NCBI GenBank assembly: GCA_905192745.1
Contig: CAJJLZ010000010.1
Coordinates: forward strand, 11,175-75,174
Source of the DNA: an uncultured Oscillospiraceae bacterium
GTDB taxonomy: Bacteria > Bacillota > Clostridia > Oscillospirales > Acutalibacteraceae
DNA: 64,000 nt
Reading direction: 5' to 3'
A program made the translations under genes and the position numbers. Positions 35,210 through 44,071 of the stretch are shown here, piece after piece (within the stretch, counting starts at the first letter, position 1; each line of letters begins with the position of its first letter). The notes under the pieces were generated by a model. That model was not told the DNA's origin, did not search any database, and worked only from the letters and a program-made list of their open reading frames with translations.

Positions 35210-35920
35210 TTATTCGCCCATCAGACGGCGCATCATTTCCCGATACGCTTCCGCCTCGCCGCCCATATTCCGGCGGAAACGGTCCTTATCCAGCTTTTCG
35301 TGGGTATGCACATCCCAGAACCGGCAGGTATCCGGCGAGATTTCGTCCGCCAGCACGATGGTGCCGTCGGAGGTCTTGCCGAACTCCAGCTTGAAATCCA
35401 CCAGCTCCACGTCCAGCCCCAGGAAATATTTTTTCAGGAAGTCGTTGACATGGAACGCGTATTTCGCGATGGTATCCATGTCTTCCCGGGTGGCGACGCC
35501 CAGCGCCAGCACGTGGTATTCGTTAATCAGCGGATCGCCGAGATCGTCGTTTTTATAGCTGAATTCCAGCGACGGCTGCTTCAGGGGAGTCCCCTCCTCC
35601 ACCCCGAAGCGCTTGGAGAAGGAACCCGCGGCGATGTTCCGCACGATCACCTCCAGCGGGACGATGGTGACCTTTTTCACCAAGGTCTCGCGTTCAGAAA
35701 GCTCCTTTACAAAATGGGTGGGAACGCCGTCCTTTTCCAGAAGTTGCATCAGGAAATTGCTCATCCGGTTGTTGATAACGCCCTTGCCGAGAATGGTCCC
35801 CTTTTTCTCGCCGTTAAAAGCGGTCGCATCGTCCTTATAGTCCACAATCAGCAGTTCGGGATCGTCCGTAGAAAATACTTTCTTGGCCTTGCCCTCGTAA
35901 AGCTGTGCACGTTTTTCCAT
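35210..35920 (-). CDS. purC: SAICAR synthetase
   Basis: This 236-residue protein starts MEKRAQLYEGKAKKVFSTDD and has VPLEVIVRNIAAGSF, DFKLEFGK and EISPDTCRFWD. It couples CAIR to aspartate. Second gene of the operon. Confidence 0.97.
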   Translation of the reverse strand: MEKRAQLYEGKAKKVFSTDDPELLIVDYKDDATAFNGEKKGTILGKGVINNRMSNFLMQLLEKDGVPTHFVKELSERETLVKKVTIVPLEVIVRNIAAGSFSKRFGVEEGTPLKQPSLEFSYKNDDLGDPLINEYHVLALGVATREDMDTIAKYAFHVNDFLKKYFLGLDVELVDFKLEFGKTSDGTIVLADEISPDTCRFWDVHTHEKLDKDRFRRNMGGEAEAYREMMRRLMGE

Positions 35921-35990
35921 AATCCTGTCCCTGTCCTTTCTGTTCTGTCGTTTTTGGTGTTCCTGCGACGACTGGAATTTCTTTCGGTCC

Positions 35991-36491
35991 TCAGCCGTTC
36001 AGGGATTCGGTGAGCTTCCGGTCCTTTTCCAGCACGGAGTTTTCCATTTCCCGCTTCATAGCTTTCAACCGTCCCTGCAGCTCCGCGTCCTCCACCGCGA
36101 GGATCTGGGCGGCGAGGATCGCCGCGTTTTCCGCCCCGTCGATCGCTACGGTGGCAACCGGGATGCCGGAGGGCATCTGCACGGTGGATAAAAGAGAATC
36201 CAGCCCGTCCATCGTGGAGGATTTGATCGGGATACCGATCACCGGCAGGATCGTATGGGCGGCGAGCACCCCGGCAAGATGGGCCGCCTTCCCCGCTGCG
36301 GCGATAATAACGCCGAATCCGTTATCCGCCGCATGCCAGGCGAAATCCATCGCCGCCGCCGGCGTACGATGGGCGGACATCACATGCGCCTCCACCGGAA
36401 TCCCGAAATCCTTTAATTTGCTGATCGCCTTGGAAACCACCGGCAGATCGCTGTCGCTGCCCATAATGACGGCCACTTTTTTACACGCCAT
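35991..36491 (-). CDS. purE: N5-carboxyaminoimidazole ribonucleotide mutase
   Basis: This 166-residue class I PurE has VAVIMGSDSDLPV, VMSAHRTP and IAAAGKAAHLAGVLAAHT, covering the phosphate and CAIR site. It is the first structural gene of the purine operon; no purK is adjacent. AAAGGA precedes ATG 36491. A small ORF with its own hairpin lies between this gene and the promoter. Confidence 0.96.
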   Translation of the reverse strand: MACKKVAVIMGSDSDLPVVSKAISKLKDFGIPVEAHVMSAHRTPAAAMDFAWHAADNGFGVIIAAAGKAAHLAGVLAAHTILPVIGIPIKSSTMDGLDSLLSTVQMPSGIPVATVAIDGAENAAILAAQILAVEDAELQGRLKAMKREMENSVLEKDRKLTESLNG

Positions 36492-36562
36492 AGGTTATGA
36501 CCATTCCTTTCTCTTTGCTGTCCAGACCCTGCGCAAGCCTGTCCCCTTTCCCTCCCCGGCAG

Positions 36563-36600
36563 AAAGAAAACAGGCTGCGGGGTACAATGACGCCGCAGCC
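36563..36600 (-). terminator. Terminator or attenuator between the small ORF and purE
   Basis: Arms GGCTGCGG (36593-36600 on the minus strand) and CCGCAGCC (36573-36580) form a stem followed by TGTTTTCTTT. It lies downstream of the 33-codon ORF and upstream of purE, so transcription of the purine genes must read through it or start after it. Confidence 0.7.
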
Positions 36601-36607
36601 CGTATTT

Positions 36608-36709
36608 TCACCCGGATATTTTGCGCGCAGGAAGCCCGCCGAAGCATACCGGACACATTTTTCCGCAACTCGACCCCAGCATAAAACCGCTCAAGCCAAA
36701 CGACTGCAT
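36608..36709 (-). CDS. 33-residue cysteine-containing peptide upstream of purE
   Basis: ATG 36709 to TGA 36608 encodes 33 residues containing LGSSCGKMCPVCFGGLPARK (three cysteines as CX3CX2C). It has a good ribosome site (AGGAGG seven bases before ATG), a promoter (36739-36767) and a terminator-like hairpin after the stop. CX3CX2C is the spacing of radical SAM clusters but the peptide is far too short for an enzyme. It may be a leader peptide in attenuation of the purine operon or an independent small protein. Not recognised. Confidence 0.55.
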   Translation of the reverse strand: MQSFGLSGFMLGSSCGKMCPVCFGGLPARKISG

Positions 36710-36738
36710 CGCGCTGCCTCCTGTTGAAAGATGTATTT

Positions 36739-36767
36739 ATTGTATGTCAAAAGCGGGGGTTTTTCAA
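36739..36767 (-). promoter_or_regulatory. Sigma-A-type promoter of the small ORF and purine operon
   Basis: TTGAAA (36762-36767) and TACAAT (36739-36744) are 17 bases apart on the minus strand, about 30 bases upstream of the 33-codon ORF. No purine riboswitch core was seen in the ~250-base leader. Confidence 0.7.
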
Positions 36768-36884
36768 GGCCCTTTCCCATTTTTGTAATCTTATTGTGGG
36801 GCAAGGAAAGGTCGGTACGATATTTTGTGTATAATGCGGGATTCCTTTGAGAGAAGCACGAAATACGGTATTCCGCGGCCGGAC

Positions 36885-36917
36885 AAAAGGGCCGGACGGG
36901 ATATCCCCGTCCGGCCC
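36885..36917 (-). terminator. Terminator of groESL
   Basis: Arms GGGCCGGACGGG at 36889-36900 and CCCGTCCGGCCC at 36906-36917 form a strong stem followed by TTTT on the minus strand, 47 bases after the groEL stop. Confidence 0.8.
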
Positions 36918-36963
36918 TTTCTGCCATAGCCTATCCGTTTTCAGTCCGCCGGACGCCGGCCGA

Positions 36964-38592
36964 TTAATACATACCGTCCATGCCGCCGGCCGGAGCCGCC
37001 GGAGCCGGAGCCGGCTCTTTCTTGTCGGCAACCAGAGATTCGGTGGTCAGAACCATCGCCGCGACGGAAGCCGCGTTCTGCAGAGCGGAACGGGTGACCT
37101 TGGTCGGGTCAACAATACCGGACGAGATCATATCGCCGTACGTATCCTTCGCAAAGTCATAGCCGTAGCCGACCTTGCCGGAGGTGCGGATCTTATCGAT
37201 GATGACGCTGCCTTCCATACCGGCGTTGAGGGCGATCTGACGAATCGGCTCCTCCACCGCTTTCAGGACGATCTTCACGCCGGTCTTTTCGTCGCCTTCG
37301 GTGCTGTCCACCAGCGCGCCCAGCTTCTCCGCCGCGTTAATCAGGGCCACGCCGCCGCCGGCCACAATGCCTTCCTCAACAGCCGCCTTGGTCGCGGAGA
37401 GCGCGTCCTCGATGCGGAGCTTCTTCTCCTTCATCTCGACCTCGGTCGCCGCGCCGACCTTGATAACCGCCACGCCGCCGGACAGCTTCGCCAGCCGCTC
37501 CTGCAGCTTCTCACGATCGAAATCGGAGGTGGTGTTTTCAATCTGGGCGCGGATCTGCGCAATACGGTTCTTGATTTCGGCGGAATCGCCCGCACCGTCC
37601 ACAATGATGGTGTTCTCCTTCTGAACCTTGACCTGACGGGCGCGGCCCAGCTGCTGGATGGTGGCTTCCTTCAGCTCCAGACCCAGCTCCTCGGTAATCA
37701 CCTGACCGCCGGTCAGGATCGCGATATCCTGCAGCATCTCCTTGCGGCGGTCGCCGAAGCCCGGCGCCTTGACCGCCACGCAGGTGAAGGTACCGCGCAG
37801 CTTATTCACAATGAGGGTGGACAGGGCTTCGCCCTCCACGTCCTCAGCGATGATGACCAGCTTCTTGCCGGCCTGCAGAATCTGCTCGAGCAGCGGCAGG
37901 ATATCCTGCACGTTGGAGATCTTCTTATCGGTAATCAGAATATAGGCGTCGTCGATTACCGCTTCCATCTTCTCGGTATCGGTCACCATATACGGGGTGA
38001 TATAGCCGCGGTCGAACTGCATACCTTCCACAACCTCGGAATAGGTTTCCGCGGTTTTGGATTCCTCCACGGTGATAACGCCGTCGGCGGTGACTTTCTC
38101 CATCGCTTCGGCGACCAGATCGCCGATCGTCGCGTCGCCGGCCGAGACCGTCGCCACACGGGCGATGTCCGCCGAGCCGCTGACCTTTTTGGAATTGGCG
38201 ATAACGCCTTCCACAACCGAATCCACCGCTTTTTCGATGCCGCGCTTTACGCCCATCGGATTCGCGCCGGCGGCCACGTTCTTCATGCCCTCGCGGATCA
38301 GCGCCTGCGCGAGCAGAGTCGCGGTGGTGGTGCCGTCGCCGGCCACGTCGTTGGTCTTGGTGGAAACTTCCTTCACGAGCTGCGCGCCCATGTTTTCAAA
38401 CGCGTCGTCCAGCTCGATCTCCTTCGCAATGGTCACGCCGTCATTGGTAATCAGCGGAGCGCCGAACTTCTTGTCCAGCACCACGTTGCGGCCGCGCGGG
38501 CCGAGGGTGATTTTCACCGTATTCGCCAGTTGGTCAACACCGGACTGGAGCGCCTTGCGCGCGTCCTCACCGAAAAGAATCTGCTTCGCCAT
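36964..38592 (-). CDS. groEL: Chaperonin GroEL
   Basis: This 542-residue Hsp60 shows LGPRGRNVVLDKKFGAP, ITNDGVTIAKEIELDD, DVAGDGTTTATLLAQ and the GGM-type tail ending GGMDGMY. It folds proteins in the cytoplasm together with GroES. Co-transcribed with groES under CIRCE control. Confidence 0.98.
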   Translation of the reverse strand: MAKQILFGEDARKALQSGVDQLANTVKITLGPRGRNVVLDKKFGAPLITNDGVTIAKEIELDDAFENMGAQLVKEVSTKTNDVAGDGTTTATLLAQALIREGMKNVAAGANPMGVKRGIEKAVDSVVEGVIANSKKVSGSADIARVATVSAGDATIGDLVAEAMEKVTADGVITVEESKTAETYSEVVEGMQFDRGYITPYMVTDTEKMEAVIDDAYILITDKKISNVQDILPLLEQILQAGKKLVIIAEDVEGEALSTLIVNKLRGTFTCVAVKAPGFGDRRKEMLQDIAILTGGQVITEELGLELKEATIQQLGRARQVKVQKENTIIVDGAGDSAEIKNRIAQIRAQIENTTSDFDREKLQERLAKLSGGVAVIKVGAATEVEMKEKKLRIEDALSATKAAVEEGIVAGGGVALINAAEKLGALVDSTEGDEKTGVKIVLKAVEEPIRQIALNAGMEGSVIIDKIRTSGKVGYGYDFAKDTYGDMISSGIVDPTKVTRSALQNAASVAAMVLTTESLVADKKEPAPAPAAPAGGMDGMY

Positions 38593-38650
38593 GAATGATT
38601 CCTCCTAAATTTCAAGTAATGTTGATTGATTTGACGGAACCGGAAAGGCC

Positions 38651-38944
38651 TCAGCCTTCCACGACCGCGAGAATGTCGTTCTGCCGCACGATGGTGTATT
38701 CTTCGCCGTCCAGCTTTACCTCGGTGCCGGAATACTTGCTGGTCAGCACCCTGTCGCCGACCTTCACATACATCGTGATATCCTTGCCCTCGACGTTGCC
38801 GCCCGGGCCGACCGCGACGACCTCCGCGACCTGCGGCTTCTCCTTGGCGGAGCCGGCCAGAATAATCCCGCTTTTCGTGGTTTCTTCGGCTTCGACCATC
38901 TTGATGACAACTCTGTCCGCAAGAGGCTTGATAGACATAGACAT
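38651..38944 (-). CDS. groES: Co-chaperonin GroES
   Basis: This 97-residue protein has IKPLADRVVIKMVEAEETTKSG, the mobile loop SGIILAGSAKEK and VLTSKYSGTEVKLDGEEY. The start at 38944 follows GGAGGAATTCATC. It lies 58 bases before groEL. Confidence 0.97.
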   Translation of the reverse strand: MSMSIKPLADRVVIKMVEAEETTKSGIILAGSAKEKPQVAEVVAVGPGGNVEGKDITMYVKVGDRVLTSKYSGTEVKLDGEEYTIVRQNDILAVVEG

Positions 38945-38977
38945 GATGAATTCCTCCCTGAAGAAGTATTGTTAATT

Positions 38978-39004
38978 TTAGCACTCCAAACTTTCGAGTG
39001 CTAA
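38978..39004. promoter_or_regulatory. CIRCE operator of groESL
   Basis: TTAGCACTC, nine bases, GAGTGCTAA: a perfect CIRCE element, the binding site of the heat-shock repressor HrcA. It lies between the promoter and groES. Confidence 0.97.
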
Positions 39005-39014
39005 TCTGTTTTCT

Positions 39015-39042
39015 ATTTTAGCCGGATTGCTGGAAAAATCAA
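39015..39042 (-). promoter_or_regulatory. groESL promoter
   Basis: TTGATT (39037-39042) and TAAAAT (39015-39020) on the minus strand are 16 bases apart, directly upstream of CIRCE. Confidence 0.75.
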
Positions 39043-39188
39043 GAGGGAAAACAAAATTTCACAATTTTTTAACATTCTTCGGACATTCTCCGGCGGCGCG
39101 CCGCCGCCGGAGAAGCCCTTTCCGTATAGCCCTCCCGCCGCCGGAACAGTGGAAACCGCCTTTTCCATCTGTCCGGCAACGCACACAG

Positions 39189-39218
39189 AAAAGGGCCGGC
39201 GTTTGACAACGCCGGCCC
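39189..39218 (-). terminator. Terminator of the ispH-rpsA gene
   Basis: Arms GGGCCGGCGTT (39193-39203) and AACGCCGGCCC (39208-39218) with a four-base loop, followed on the minus strand by TTTT. Confidence 0.85.
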
Positions 39219-39235
39219 CTGTTTAACATGGAATT

Positions 39236-41299
39236 TTATTCCTCGTCCGCAGACGCGGCCGCGTCCTCCCCGCCCTCTTCAAGCAGAGCGCGGATAGACA
39301 GGCTGATGCGCTTGTGGTCGAAATCGACGTTGGTGATCTTCACCTTGACCTCCTGGCCGATCTCCAGCTCATCCTGAGGCTTCTCAATCCGGCGGTCCGC
39401 AATCTGGGAGATGTGGATCAGGCCGTCAACGCCCGGGATAATCTGGGCAAACGCGCCGAAGGTGGTCATGCCGACGACCTTCGCCGTCACAACCGAACCG
39501 ATCGGATAATTCGCCTTGAAGATTTCCCAAGGGTTGTCCTCCACCTTGCGGTAGCCGAGAGAAATCTTGTGCTTTTCGGTATCCAGATCCTTAATGTAAA
39601 CCTCCACGGTATCGCCGACGTTCACCACTTCGGACGGATGCTTGATGCGCTTCCAGGAAAGCTCGGAAATGTGGATCATACCGTCCACCCCGCCGAGATC
39701 GACAAACGCGCCGTAGGAGGTCAGGGACTTCACAACGCCGGTGTATTTCTGGCCGATTTCCGCCTGCGCCCAGAACGCCGCTTCCTTCTCCTTGCGCTCG
39801 TCGCGGGCGACCTGACGGATGGAACCCACCGCGCGGCGGCGGCTCTTATTGGTCTCGATAATCTTGAAGCGGACCTCCTGCTTGAGCAGCGGGGACAGAT
39901 CCTCCATCCGGGTGAGGGATGCCTGAGAAGCCGGGATAAAGACGCGCACGCCGTTGGTCACGGCGAGAATGCCGCCCTTGATTACGTCGGTCACCACGCC
40001 GTCCAGAATCTCGCCGCTTTCCTCCGCGGCAACGACCTTGTCCCAGCCCTTCATAGCGTCAACGCGCTTTTTGGAGAGCATGATGGTGCCTTCCTGATCG
40101 TTGGTGCGCATAATCAGAAGCTCGAGTTCGTCCCCGACCTTCACGACGTCTTCCGGATTGACATTCGGCGCGGCGGACAGCTCATCGACCGGGATATACC
40201 CGGTCTGCTTACGGCCGACGACTTCTACCTGCACCTCATTGGGAGCAATACCGACAACCACGCCGCGTACCCTTTCATCCGTACTTAAGCTCTGCAGGGA
40301 CGCCTCCAGCGCTTCCTCAAAGCTCATTTCGTCAAACGACTTCGCAGGAGCAGCTTCCGCAGCCGGCTCCGCAGCCACGTCGGACGCTTCGGCCTCGACG
40401 ATAGGCGCCTCGGCAGTTTCTGCTTCTTTGACTTCGTTTTCAGTGTTGTTGACAATTTCGGACATGGTTGAAAGTACCTCCTTTATAATATCGGCGGGGG
40501 TCGACGCCCCGGCAGTCAGGCCGACCGACCGTACTCCCCGAAACATGGCGGCCGAAAGCTCGTCCGCTGTTTCGATCAGCACCGTCGGACAGTGAACCGC
40601 GCATACATCGCGAAGCTTCGCGGTGTTGGAACTCTGACGTCCGCCGACAATCACCATGATATCGCTTTTCAGCGACAGGGCGACCGCTTCGTTCTGCCTC
40701 TCGGCAGTCGCATTACATATTGTATCAAAGATTTTGAGGTTTGTATAGAGTTTTTTTGCGATTTCCGAGCATTTTTCCCATGTGTCCACCTGAAAAGTTG
40801 TTTGCGCGACCATGGAAATCGGCGCAGCCGGAAGGATTCTCCCTTTTTCGAGCAGCGCCGACAAATCCTCCGGCCGGGAAATCACAAAAGAGGGGCCTTC
40901 ACAGTGACCGCGTATGCCGATTACCTCCGGATGTCCCTCGTTTCCGGCAATGAGGACCGTCCTCCCCCGCGCGGATTCCTCCGACACGATGCGGTGGATT
41001 TTGGAGACAAAGGGGCAGGTGGCGTCGCATACCCGTACGCCGTTTTGCTCCAGCTCGCCGTAAACGCTGCGGGGAACGCCATGGGAACGGATCACCAGCG
41101 TCGCGCCGTCCGGCGCTTCGGCCGGCGATGAAACGATCGTCACCCCACGGCCGGCGAGCGCCTCCACCACCTGCGGATTATGGATGATCGGGCCGAGAGT
41201 GCAGACGGTTTCTCCCTTTTCCAGCAAATCATATACCGTATTGACCGCTTTGTTCACGCCGAAACAGAAGCCGGCGGATTTGGCTAAGGTAATCGTCAC
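39236..41299 (-). CDS. ispH: IspH fused to ribosomal protein S1
   Basis: This 687-residue protein joins HMBPP reductase (about 1-280; Cys12 in SAGFCFGVN, VCDATCPFVSKIH, IFDTICNATAERQ provide the three Fe-S cysteines) to an acidic Ala/Glu linker (about 285-325) and four S1 RNA-binding domains (about 340-410, 425-500, 510-580, 597-670). IspH makes IPP and DMAPP in the MEP pathway; S1 helps mRNA bind the 30S subunit. The fusion is known in Clostridia. It overlaps the plsC stop by four bases. Confidence 0.95.
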   Translation of the reverse strand: MTITLAKSAGFCFGVNKAVNTVYDLLEKGETVCTLGPIIHNPQVVEALAGRGVTIVSSPAEAPDGATLVIRSHGVPRSVYGELEQNGVRVCDATCPFVSKIHRIVSEESARGRTVLIAGNEGHPEVIGIRGHCEGPSFVISRPEDLSALLEKGRILPAAPISMVAQTTFQVDTWEKCSEIAKKLYTNLKIFDTICNATAERQNEAVALSLKSDIMVIVGGRQSSNTAKLRDVCAVHCPTVLIETADELSAAMFRGVRSVGLTAGASTPADIIKEVLSTMSEIVNNTENEVKEAETAEAPIVEAEASDVAAEPAAEAAPAKSFDEMSFEEALEASLQSLSTDERVRGVVVGIAPNEVQVEVVGRKQTGYIPVDELSAAPNVNPEDVVKVGDELELLIMRTNDQEGTIMLSKKRVDAMKGWDKVVAAEESGEILDGVVTDVIKGGILAVTNGVRVFIPASQASLTRMEDLSPLLKQEVRFKIIETNKSRRRAVGSIRQVARDERKEKEAAFWAQAEIGQKYTGVVKSLTSYGAFVDLGGVDGMIHISELSWKRIKHPSEVVNVGDTVEVYIKDLDTEKHKISLGYRKVEDNPWEIFKANYPIGSVVTAKVVGMTTFGAFAQIIPGVDGLIHISQIADRRIEKPQDELEIGQEVKVKITNVDFDHKRISLSIRALLEEGGEDAAASADEE

Positions 41300-41907
41300 G
41301 AGGCTTCCTCCATCATTCCGGCGATCCGTTCCATAATCAGCCGGGAAGCATAGCGCAGATCCGGATGCTCAGGATCCTCCAGATGAAGCTCCTCCGGCGA
41401 CAGCGGTATGCCGAAGCGGATGGTCGTCCGGTGGAAAAGCCGCACCTTCTGATCCTTCGCCTGAATGGCTGCCGGGATAATCCAGGAACCGGTACGGGAG
41501 GCGATCAGCGCGGCGCCGGATTTGGCTCGCCCCAGCTTCCCGTCCTTTGAACGGGTCCCCTCCGGAAAAATTCCCAGAAGCTTCCCCTCTTTCACAATCC
41601 GCTCGGAGGTATCGATCGCGCTGGTATCTCCCGTTCCCCTCTTCACGGGGAACGCGCCGAATTTCTTTCCGAAAAACCAGCGGGCGATTCCGCTGCCGAA
41701 AAGCTCGGCCTTCGCCATATAATAAATATGCCGTTTCTGCGCCATCAGCAGGAACACCGGATCGATATCCGAAATATGGTTGGCGCAGATCATCATCGGT
41801 CTTCCTCCGCCGGACGGAGGAAGGTTTTCCCGGCCCTCCGCTTTATAGGGAAAAAGGAGCCAGAACAGCGGCTTGAAAAAAGCCAGCAAAAAATGAGCCA
41901 GTCGCAT
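41296..41907 (-). CDS. plsC: 1-acyl-sn-glycerol-3-phosphate acyltransferase
   Basis: This 203-residue PlsC-family protein has NHISDIDPVFL (NHxxxxD motif), KRGTGDTSAIDTSERIV and LGIFPEGTRSKDGKL. It has a hydrophobic N-terminus for membrane association and makes phosphatidic acid. It sits between cmk and ispH-rpsA, a common arrangement in this lineage. Confidence 0.92.
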   Translation of the reverse strand: MRLAHFLLAFFKPLFWLLFPYKAEGRENLPPSGGGRPMMICANHISDIDPVFLLMAQKRHIYYMAKAELFGSGIARWFFGKKFGAFPVKRGTGDTSAIDTSERIVKEGKLLGIFPEGTRSKDGKLGRAKSGAALIASRTGSWIIPAAIQAKDQKVRLFHRTTIRFGIPLSPEELHLEDPEHPDLRYASRLIMERIAGMMEEAS

Positions 41908-42011
41908 AATCGCCTCATTTCTCCATCCCGGCGCACCGGAACGGGGTATGTTATGCCGCCCCCGGCGGCCGCAGGAGAATCAGGAAAATGACGTTCCGTT
42001 TTCGCCGGAAA

Positions 42012-42695
42012 TCATCCCAGTGCTTTTTCCACCAGTTCCTTCAGCGCGGCAACCGCCTGCTCCAGCGAATAGGCGGTGGTATCCACCCGCACGGCGTCCT
42101 CCGCCGCCTTCAGCGGGGCAACCGCACGGTGGGAATCGTCGTAATCCCGTTTTTTCATGTCGGCCAGCACCTCGTCATAGGTGACGTCGGTCCCCTTTTC
42201 CCGCAGTTCCTCATAGCGGCGCTGCGCCCGCACTTCCGCCGATGCGGTAAGGAAGATTTTAACCTCCGCGTCAGGAAGAACGACGGTGCCGATATCCCGG
42301 CCGTCCATAATCACGTTATTCTTCTTTGCCATATCCCGCTGCAGGTCGAACAGCGCGCGGCGGACCGCCGGCAGGCTGGACACCTTCGAGGCGGCCAGCG
42401 ATACCTCCGGCGTACGGATGTGGTCGCTGACATCCTCCCCGTTCACCAATACGCGCTGGGCGCCGTCGATATACCGCAGCTCCGGATGAAGCGACGGAAG
42501 CAGCGCCTCCACAGCCTCCGCGTCGTCCGGCGCAACGCCGCGGCGCAGCGCCGTGTAGCCGATGGAACGGTACAGCGCGCCGGTATCCACATAAATAAAC
42601 CGCAGTTCCTTGGCGAGAATTTTCGCAATCGTGCTTTTCCCCGCGCCGGAGGGGCCGTCGATCGCAACGGCGATCGTCTTTTTCTCTGTATCCAT
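42012..42695 (-). CDS. cmk: Cytidylate kinase
   Basis: This 227-residue NMP kinase has the P-loop AIDGPSGAGKSTIAK, FIYVDTGALYRSIGY, VIMDGRDIGTVVLPDAEVKI and RAQRRYEELREKG. It phosphorylates CMP and dCMP. ATG 42695 (MDTEKKTIAVAIDG) gives the normal length; the 25-codon open upstream extension is not conserved-looking. Confidence 0.95.
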   Translation of the reverse strand: MDTEKKTIAVAIDGPSGAGKSTIAKILAKELRFIYVDTGALYRSIGYTALRRGVAPDDAEAVEALLPSLHPELRYIDGAQRVLVNGEDVSDHIRTPEVSLAASKVSSLPAVRRALFDLQRDMAKKNNVIMDGRDIGTVVLPDAEVKIFLTASAEVRAQRRYEELREKGTDVTYDEVLADMKKRDYDDSHRAVAPLKAAEDAVRVDTTAYSLEQAVAALKELVEKALG

Positions 42696-42787
42696 GCTGT
42701 TTTCTACATCCTTCCGCCCGCCGGCCGAAGCCGCCGGCTTTTCTACCCTTATTTTATATAACACACGCAACAGCGTTATACCGTCGT

Positions 42788-44071
42788 CTATTCTTCATGT
42801 TCGGCCGCATGACGGCCGGCGGCGGCGCCGGTGGAAAAAGCGATCTGCAGATTGAAGCCGCCGGTATAGGCGTCCACATCCAGCACCTCGCCCGCAAAAA
42901 ACAGGCCCTTCGCCTTTTTGGATTCCATCGTTTTGGCGTTCAGCTCGTCGACCCGCACGCCGCCGGAGGTCACAATCGCTTCCTCCACCGGCCGGAAGCC
43001 TTCCACCGTCAGGGGCAGGGCCTTCAGCAGAGCCGCCAGAGAGCGGCGCTGTTCCCGGGTGACCGCGTTGCACTTTTCCTCCGGCCGGATACCGGACAGC
43101 GCGACGATCACCGGACACAGACTGCGGGGCAGCAGGCCGCCGAGGGAATTGGCAAAATCCCGATTCCGGTTTTCGGTGAAATCCCGCACCAGCCGGGCGT
43201 CCAGCTGTTCGGGGGTCAGCGCCGGCTTCAGATCGACGACAAGGCGGTACCTGCCCGGCTCCATCTCCCGCATATGGGCGCTCGCGCTGAGCGCCATCGG
43301 GCCGGACACCCCGAAGTGGGTGAACAGCATTTCCCCAAAGTCCTCGTACACCTTCCGCTTCCGTTTCGAATCGGTGACTGTCAGCGCGCAGTTGCGCAGG
43401 GAAAGGCCCTGCGCCTCCGCGCACCAGCTTTCGGCGCAGACCAGAGGCACCAGCGAAGGCCGGGGCGGGACGATGGTGTGCCCCGCCTGCTCCGCCAGCG
43501 CGTAGCCGTCCCCCGTAGAGCCGGTCAGCGGGTAGGAAAGTCCGCCGGTGCAGACGATCACAGCGTCCGCCCGGCAGTCCGTCCCGTCCTCCAGCCGGAC
43601 GCCGACGCACGCGCCGTTTTCCAGCAGCAGGGACGCGGCCCGCCCTTCCCTAAAGCGGCATCCGGTCCGCCGGGCGTAGGCAACCAGCGTATCCACCACA
43701 TCCCGCGCCTTATCCGAGCAGGGGAACACCCGGTTTCCCCGTTCGGTTTTAACGGGAAGCCCTTCCCCTTCCAGAAACGCCATCATGTCCTGCGGCGAAA
43801 AGGCGGAAAGCGCGCTGAACAGGAACCGTCCGTTTTCCGGCACATGGGATATGAATTCCGGTATGGTACAGTTATTGGTAATATTACAGCGGCCCTTGCC
43901 GGTAATCATCAGCTTGCGGCCCATCCGGGCGTTCCGCTCAAGAATCGTCACCGACAGGCCCCGTTCGGCGGCGGCTCCGGCCGCCATCAGGCCCGCCGCG
44001 CCCCCGCCGACCACCAGAACCGACCGTTCCGGACGCTTTATGGATTCTATTTTCTTCGTCTGATCCGTCAC
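42788..44071 (-). CDS. BaiN/YhiN-type flavoprotein (HI0933 family)
   Basis: This 427-residue protein has the FAD-binding motif LVVGGGAAGLMAAGAAAERG, ILERNARMGRKLMITGKGRCNIT and a C-terminal FAGEVLDVDAYTGGFNLQIA. The family contains BaiN-like reductases and enzymes often called aminoacetone oxidases; the substrate is unknown here. It overlaps the RpiR-type gene by four bases. Confidence 0.9.
   Translation of the reverse strand: MTDQTKKIESIKRPERSVLVVGGGAAGLMAAGAAAERGLSVTILERNARMGRKLMITGKGRCNITNNCTIPEFISHVPENGRFLFSALSAFSPQDMMAFLEGEGLPVKTERGNRVFPCSDKARDVVDTLVAYARRTGCRFREGRAASLLLENGACVGVRLEDGTDCRADAVIVCTGGLSYPLTGSTGDGYALAEQAGHTIVPPRPSLVPLVCAESWCAEAQGLSLRNCALTVTDSKRKRKVYEDFGEMLFTHFGVSGPMALSASAHMREMEPGRYRLVVDLKPALTPEQLDARLVRDFTENRNRDFANSLGGLLPRSLCPVIVALSGIRPEEKCNAVTREQRRSLAALLKALPLTVEGFRPVEEAIVTSGGVRVDELNAKTMESKKAKGLFFAGEVLDVDAYTGGFNLQIAFSTGAAAGRHAAEHEE

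Noticed and set aside
36492..36738. Purine riboswitch in the purE leader.
   Set aside because: The conserved aptamer core was not found; the leader is instead occupied by a small ORF and a hairpin.
36826..36832. TATAAT-like hexamer on the plus strand between purE and groEL.
   Set aside because: No good -35 at the right distance and no plus-strand gene downstream.
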